64,000 nucleotides of DNA from Histoplasma ohiense. Taxonomy: Eukaryota > Ascomycota > Eurotiomycetes > Onygenales > Ajellomycetaceae. The position numbers were made by a program, and so were the translations under genes. Shown piece after piece: positions 58,720-64,000 of the stretch (position 1 is its first letter; every line of letters starts with the position of its first letter). The notes under the pieces are model-generated. The model saw only the letters and a list, made by a program, of their open reading frames with translations, made no database searches and had not been told where the DNA came from. Where the stretch lies: the NCBI GenBank assembly GCA_017607445.1, contig JAEVHH010000005.1, forward strand, positions 501,001 through 565,000. The letters run 5' to 3'.

Positions 58720-59515
58720 CCCCTGTCCTGTCTATCCTTGATCCCAGTTAGGGCAGAAAAAGAAAAGAAGAAGCAAAAAGAAAATGTTTGAACTAGTTAT
58801 ATCCAAGAGTAAAAGAATGACAACACTCACTGGCTACCCTACGTGAGGTTCATTGAACTCAAAAAAGAAAAAAGAAAAAAAAGGAGAGAAAAGAACAAAA
58901 GTTTCTACTTGGTTCCTCGCGATTGAAATGCATCTTCGAATATAGTAGTACCTGCTCGAAGTTCATCAAGTGCTGTAACACAGCATGCAAATTGGCAATG
59001 GAAAATTTGTCACCTGGCATTCATACAGGCTGCAGCATTTCCAGAGAATGAGGAGTTCATGATAGAAGAATATCCCAAAATCAGATATTTGTGTATTAAA
59101 TTTCTTGATAATGACAGTATTAGGTGATATATCAAAGGAAACTGATAAAGCTGGGCAAAACAAGCAGTTAAAAAGTAGGAAATGAAAACAACATCAATGC
59201 ATCCTGAGAATCAAGGTAAAAAGACATGGGTATCGCGCAAACTCATTCAACAAATTAGGATTTCCAGTTACCAGAACCCGTAAAATATCTTCCTGCAAAA
59301 CCAAAGCATTCTATCCATTGTCCACAGTAAATCAATAATGAAAAAAAAAAAAAGAAAGGAACAAATTAGGTATTAAAATATCAAAGACACGATGCGGAAT
59401 TGCTATACCCATGCACCTTTCACAAACACGTCCTTCTTTTTGGCTGATTTTCAGTCTCTTCTATCAGATAACTGGTCGAATCCGACATTAGAGTGCATTT
59501 GTCGCGCATTGATAA
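58720..59515. other. Intergenic region, A-rich
   Basis: About 800 nt with several A/G-rich stretches (about 58755-58785, 58860-58890 and 59340-59360). No gene was recognised. Confidence 0.5.
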
Positions 59516-59722
59516 TTATCTGTTCGCGAAGTATGAAGCACGGGCCTCCATTACAACCTTATTCGAGCTCGATTGGGCCTTGGTCTGAACAGGTTTTTTT
59601 GTCGAGTGTTGGAGGATGGCCTTCATTCTGGCAATAGATGATGAGCTGCGAGTTGAGGATGTCGAGCTATCACAACGAGCGGCAAATGTGGAGGTGGACT
59701 TGGAGGAAGCGTCGGACGGCAT
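59516..59722 (-). CDS. Possible small Ser-rich protein, 68 aa
   Basis: ATG-initiated frame beginning MPSDASSKSTSTFAARCDSS, then SSSIARMKAILQHSTKK and ending EARASYFANR before TAA. Codon third positions favour C and T, as in the real genes of the window, and an A/T-rich leader precedes the ATG. There is no signal peptide. I know no family. It looks more like a real small protein than the other short frames nearby, but this is a judgement by eye. Confidence 0.4.
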   Translation of the reverse strand: MPSDASSKSTSTFAARCDSSTSSTRSSSSIARMKAILQHSTKKPVQTKAQSSSNKVVMEARASYFANR

Positions 59723-61568
59723 TTTCGACTTTTGTAAGAATATAAAAACCGCTTATCGGACAATAACAACTTCTGTTGTTGTCGGCTCTAGGAGGGCTTG
59801 ATAAGGGGATGGCTTTTCCGATTCGCGTGAGGGTCGTTGATATAAAGCTTGCACAGGTGTGGTTGTTTTGTGAAGAGATATCGTGAGGGTATGAAAATCT
59901 TCTCGTTGTGAGGATTCTTTGGGAAGTAGATAGCTATTTCAATGTTTGATTTCTTTTCCTTTGAATTGATGATGGATAGTCATAAAGATGCAGGATAACA
60001 GAGGATTTGATCCCCTTTTTATACCCATGAATTCAACAACATAACCTCACAGGGCGTAGAATTGGCATCAATAATTGACATTCTGGGGAGTAGAACCAAA
60101 ATAAGTCACAGCCTGGACTTTCATCATCGCATGCATGGATGCAGTTTTTAGTTCCCTTGACGCCTTTCCTTTTCAAACGCCGGTTCCCAAGCGGCTGGCG
60201 TTTTGACCCTTGCTGGATTCCTGTTAGGCCACCACCAGCGTCATGCTGGTGGTAGGTAGAGAGGACGAACCAATCCAGACTCCCAACAGATCCCTGATAG
60301 ATGACTAGCTCTTGTTTGCTGGCTCGACCAGAAGTAGTATGTCAGCATCACGCTAACATCGCAAACAACAGAGGACTGGGCGGGTCTTTTCGTGTGCATT
60401 CATAGAGTGGACCCATTCCAGCCATTCCAAGTCGGGCTTGATGCCCCAACTGTAAACTGAACCCAGGCCCGCGTCTTGTGTTAGGCACAAATGGTGACGT
60501 TTGCGCAGAGGTTGAGCAAGAGATGTTAACCAATCCATAATTCTTGCGCATTCCAGAAGGATGCGGGGTCAATCAACATGATAAATCCGTGGTGAAGAGA
60601 GAGTGTGTTCCCACATCCGCCATTCTTCTGAACCTTCTTTGTGGTGCGGTGACTCGACATCCCGTATTCAACGTTCTTGATTTCCAATCTTGGGCGCCAA
60701 CGATGTTCCACGCCTGAGGATGACCTCTAGTCCTGCGCTAAACAAAAGCCAAGCCCCTTTGCTGAAATAATCTCATGATGCTGAGGTTGAGCTAGTCAAT
60801 AACTAGTTAGTTAAACGAACAAAACGAACTTCACTTGACGTCACTTTAGTCCGCAGTCATGGTTATGTTGGAATCGAATGTGGTTCCAATTTTCGGTCTG
60901 ATGAACCGTCACAAGAACGCTTCGCTCGCTACTCTCTTCGTAATTGAGAGCGATGATCTGCTCGCTCCAGACAATAACATCCAAGTTACATAACATATTT
61001 ATTCACAAAAGAGACGTACATCCATCTTCAATTTCCATCTAAGAGCTGTTTATCCTTTCAAACACTAGCATATCTCACAGGCAGACAGGCACTAGTAGAC
61101 AGCAAGCTTCGAATTCGATCTCTATACGCCTGCAAGCAGGTATGCGAGCTGGTAGTCAAGCGAAACCTCCGTATATGATAGAGAGTTGACAGAGATCTTG
61201 CAGGTAGGCAGCCAGAAGTAGGCGGAGATATCTAGATTCATGCTATCCATACATTAGCACATCACCTTAGAGAGGATGGTTCAACATGAACCATTATTTC
61301 ACTATGTCTTAACATGTATCGCCTGGAACTTTGGGCTAGCACGAAGATGGAAAGAAGTGCAATATGGCGGATAAAAAAGCTTCGAGAAGGAATTCAACAT
61401 CACAGGTCACGGGAGAGTCAACGGGTTTTCATCTCCGGGATCCAGGCATATTTAGCGTACATCCAGCCGGCATAGCGCTTTCTCCATCCCTTATTGGCTT
61501 GATATTACCTCAGAGTGCCTGGATCTGGACAGCGGTGGAGAGGACAAGAGTCATCACCACAATTGCAC

Positions 61569-61599
<31 letters not shown>

Positions 61600-61992
61600 C
61601 TTCATATTTTTTCTAAGGCCATACGCAGTCTGAGACTATGACAGCCTTCACCTCACTAGCCTACCCTTATGTTCGGCTACTCTCTAGTTACATTTCTCTA
61701 CTCCGTATCCATAACTGAGTCATCCTTGATGGAGAGACTTCACTATACCATTCTGGATCTAGCCCTCAAGGGGGGCCTTGCCCCACAATTGCTCACGCAA
61801 TACTAAGCAGTCTCTTGTCACTTGGACTAGACATGTAAGAATCACAACACCTTAGGATCCCACACTATACTGAATCCATCTAGACTATATACATAGTGTT
61901 GAACATTGTTCCACCCTGGAGTGGCAGTTACCAATAGAAATGAGATAAGAAAGAGTACCCTCAATATCCATCAAGATGTGATAATATCCTTT
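59723..61992. other. Gene-poor region
   Basis: About 2.3 kb. It contains a (TTG)n microsatellite (61570-61599) within a 89-codon frame (61364-61633) whose Leu run comes from that repeat. One TACTCCGTA copy is at 61699-61707. No gene was recognised. Confidence 0.5.
61570..61599 (+). repeat. (TTG)n microsatellite
   Basis: About ten TTG units. Confidence 0.9.
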
Positions 61993-62105
61993 TGGAGAAG
62001 GTGGGATTCGAACCCACTACCTTCTTGTCTCAGCAGTGGTGGCCCCAACACCAAGTGCCTACTTGAGAAAGCATTCCATGAACAGCGCTTACCACTACAC
62101 CATCC
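61993..62105 (-). tRNA. Aberrant tRNA-like element, possibly an intron-bearing or pseudo-tRNA
   Basis: On the minus strand a 113 nt element carries a good A box (TGGTGTAGTGG), a perfect B box and T arm (GTGGGTTCGAATCCCAC) and a 3' half-acceptor CTTCTCC plus A. The 5' end (GGATGGT or its neighbours) pairs poorly with that 3' end, which would need GGAGAAG. The extra 30-40 nt between the boxes could be an intron or a long variable arm. A stem TGCTT/AGGCA encloses CTCAAGT, which hints at a Leu(CAA) anticodon with one extra base. No run of four or more T follows, so the usual Pol III terminator is missing. A tRNA pseudogene or a tRNA-derived retroelement head is as likely as a working tRNA. Confidence 0.4.
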
Positions 62106-62739
62106 AACCCCCCTGCGATTGCACTGTGTAGCTGCTAAAATTATCCAACGGGGCCGTTATTTCATCATCACACAATCACGGTGCCGCTGTGATCTGGTCT
62201 CCAGCTCAAGGTTCCTGCGTAATTCCGGACAGCGTCAGCCTCGCCTTTTCGTATTTTTCTTTTTCGTTTCCATTTGTCTTGTTGTCCGTCGGGTCGATTG
62301 ACTGGAGCTGATTGCAGGAAGTGTTGTTGATACTTTAACTATCCGATTAGTCCAGCAAAACAGTTTTGGAAGTTTTGATTCCATTCCTCTCTTGTTAAAG
62401 TATTGGTTGAAGGTTTGCTTTTTGGGGAACTTGTGACATAAGTTTTATGAAGTAGCAGCTTGCCAGCTAGAAAATAATCTGGCCTCAAGATTTGGAAACG
62501 GGCTGAGATTGACTTCACCATCGAGTCCCATTCAACTCTAGCTGTGCGCAATCGCAACAAACATTCTATGGTAATATATTATTTTAACCACCATACAACG
62601 TACAGAGAGATTCATGCGGAGTGATATACAAGCCTGGCATACCGCAAACCTGGTAGGAAGTTCAAAAAATAATGATGATAATAAGTAAATCTAAGCATCA
62701 TAATAGGGACAGGTGAAAAACAAAAAGGGAAAAAAAGGA
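62106..62739. other. Intergenic region between two tRNA-type elements
   Basis: About 630 nt, with short frames only (for example 62339-62560). Nothing was recognised. Confidence 0.5.
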
Positions 62740-62813
62740 TGATGTCGCCCAGGCTCGAACTGGGGACCTTGAGTGTGTTAGACTCACGTGATAACCAACT
62801 ACACCACGACACC
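62740..62813 (-). tRNA. tRNA-Val (anticodon AAC)
   Basis: A 74 nt cloverleaf on the minus strand. The acceptor stem GGTGTCG pairs fully with CGACATC, with discriminator A. The anticodon stem TGAGT/ACTCA encloses the loop CTAACAC, giving anticodon AAC (read as IAC after editing). The T arm has GTTCGAGCC. There is no intron. A run of seven T lies a few nt downstream on the same strand and serves as a Pol III terminator. Confidence 0.95.
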
Positions 62814-63175
62814 TTCTTGCTGTTAGGGTTACCATAATTTAGGAGCTAAATGCATTTCGAATCTGGCTCAACACCGTGTGCTAACTAAATGATGCTTAGA
62901 TAAAGATGTTTTTCCACTAGATATATACCAGGCATACTATTTCGTTTTATTCATGTGATGAATGTTTGTTTATGTATATACTGTACACATGTATGAACAG
63001 CGGATTCAGGACGGCGATACTAAAAGTCTAAGGACGTACTAAGGCCCCAAAAAGAGAGAAAAGCGCGAAAGTTTCATGAGAATAACTCCAAAAAAAAAAA
63101 AAGCATGAAAGCCATAAATGAGTATGTATACTTATCGAAATAACAAGAGATGAACAGGAAGTGGCGCGACTAATT
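62814..63175. other. Short intergenic region, tRNA-Val / ETF alpha
   Basis: About 360 nt. A short A run lies at about 63091-63102. It should contain the ETF alpha 3' untranslated region. Confidence 0.5.
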
Positions 63176-63979
63176 TTAATTCTTCAACTTCTCTGTCAAC
63201 TCGGGAACTTTCTCGAATAAGTCCCCCACCAATCCGACATCTGCAACCTGGAAGATAGGCGCGTCGGGATCCTTGTTAATTGCAGCAATAACCTTGCTAT
63301 CTTTCATACCGGCAAGATGCTGGATGGCTCCAGAGATACCCGCGCAAAGGTATAGTTCAGGAGCAACGTTTTTACCGGTCTGGCCGACCTGAAGACTGTT
63401 ATCGGCGAACCCGCTATCTACGGCAGCGCGAGAGGCACCAATAGCAGCACCCAAAGCGTCTGCAAGTGGGGGCATCAGTCTGTCGAATTCCTCTTTCGAT
63501 TTAAGGCCCCGTCCTCCAGAGACGACGCGGGAAGCAGTGCCAAGATCGGGGCGGTCAGACTTGGCCAAGTCCTCTGATACCCATTCTGTTGGTGATGGCA
63601 CTTTGGGGTCCGCGCCATCAGCGACCTCCGCTGTGCCGCCTGTTGTCTCACCGGCTTGAAATGCTGTTCCTCTGACGGTTAAGACCTTCACGGGGTCCGT
63701 GGATTGGACGGTAAGGATAGCATTTCCGGCATAGATTGGTCGGACAAAGGCTATGGGCCGGATGTCAGCACAAAGAAAGTCATTAGATCATATGATACGG
63801 GGGAACTCACTATCCTCACTTTCAATGGCAGTGATATCAGATATTTGCTGGACGTCCAAAAGGGCCGCAACTCGAGGTAAAATATTCTTGCCAAAAGCAC
63901 TGTGACTGGCGATGACGTGTGTGAATCCTTCTTTTTTGATATTCTCGACGAGAAGCGGGGCGTAGTTCTCAGGCAATCC
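63176..63979 (-). CDS. Electron transfer flavoprotein alpha subunit (5' part outside the window)
   Basis: Mitochondrial matrix FAD protein that takes electrons from acyl-CoA and other dehydrogenases and passes them to ETF-ubiquinone oxidoreductase. Two exons are visible on the minus strand, 63979-63811 and 63750-63176, joined in phase across a 60 nt intron. The next upstream intron ends at 63980 (ATATATAG). The visible 247 codons start at GLPENYAPLLVENIKKEGF and include SAFGKNILPRVAALLDV and FVRPIYAGNAILTVQS. The C-terminal FAD domain has VVSGGRGLKSKEEF, the ASRAAVDSGF segment, QVGQTGKNVAPELYLCAGIS and GAIQHLAGMKDS. The end is PELTEKLKN. The mitochondrial presequence and start lie beyond the window. 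Confidence 0.96.
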
Positions 63980-64000
63980 CTATATATTCGTCGAGCGAGT

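Noticed and set aside
61364..61633. 89-codon frame with a Leu-rich hydrophobic end
   Set aside because: The Leu run is translation of a (TTG)n microsatellite.
1..64000. CRISPR arrays, bacterial operons or insertion sequences
   Set aside because: The intron-rich eukaryotic genes exclude a prokaryotic context, and no regularly spaced repeats were seen.

Overview
The window is nuclear DNA of a filamentous ascomycete. Genes carry many short introns (about 50-130 nt, GT...AG), both strands are used, and long A/T and pyrimidine tracts separate genes. The gene set (sconB, atg17, a GlcNAc-induced GIG1-type gene, an asco-laccase) and the style fit Eurotiomycetes. An Onygenales dimorphic fungus is my best guess, but that placement is inference only.

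Layout. 1-2792: gene-poor, low-complexity DNA. 2793-21974: a dense housekeeping block, namely arginyl-tRNA synthetase (-), NADH-cytochrome b5 reductase (-), GIG1-like (+), cohesin SMC3 (-), RIO1 kinase (+), ATG17 (-) and the F-box/WD40 sulfur controller sconB (+). 22929-24141: an unknown disordered protein with 27-residue tandem repeats, followed at once by a coding-looking stretch broken by one frameshift. 24867-25998: a secreted or membrane protein of unknown function (-). 26000-33500: gene-poor, with a probable MFS transporter relic near 30.6 kb. 33528-35878: a complete nine-exon laccase-type multicopper oxidase (+). 37906-38700: a single-exon NAD(P)-binding protein (+). 40044-43915: GPI inositol-deacylase BST1 (-). 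44315-46342: mitochondrial helicase IRC3 (-). 46621-48327: RRN5-like Pol I factor (+). 49359-51721: SWI3/RSC8-type remodeler subunit (-). 52420-55445: CTF18 (+). 56107-57138: acetoacetate decarboxylase-like protein (+). 57.2-62.7 kb: gene-poor, with two doubtful small ORFs, a tRNA-like element and a clear tRNA-Val(AAC). 63176-end: electron transfer flavoprotein alpha subunit (-), truncated at its 5' end by the window edge.

How the genes relate. Most are informational or housekeeping genes and do not form a pathway cluster. SMC3 and CTF18 both act in sister-chromatid cohesion but lie about 40 kb apart. Several divergent pairs share short promoters (SMC3/RIO1, ATG17/sconB, IRC3/RRN5, RSC8/CTF18, CBR1/GIG1). 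Exon joins were worked out by hand from splice sites, frame and family similarity. No search was run. I found no clear candidate for a wholly new multi-gene system. The most unusual items are the repeat protein plus frameshifted neighbour, the dual-start arginyl-tRNA synthetase, the recurrent TACTCCGTA motif and the aberrant tRNA-like element.
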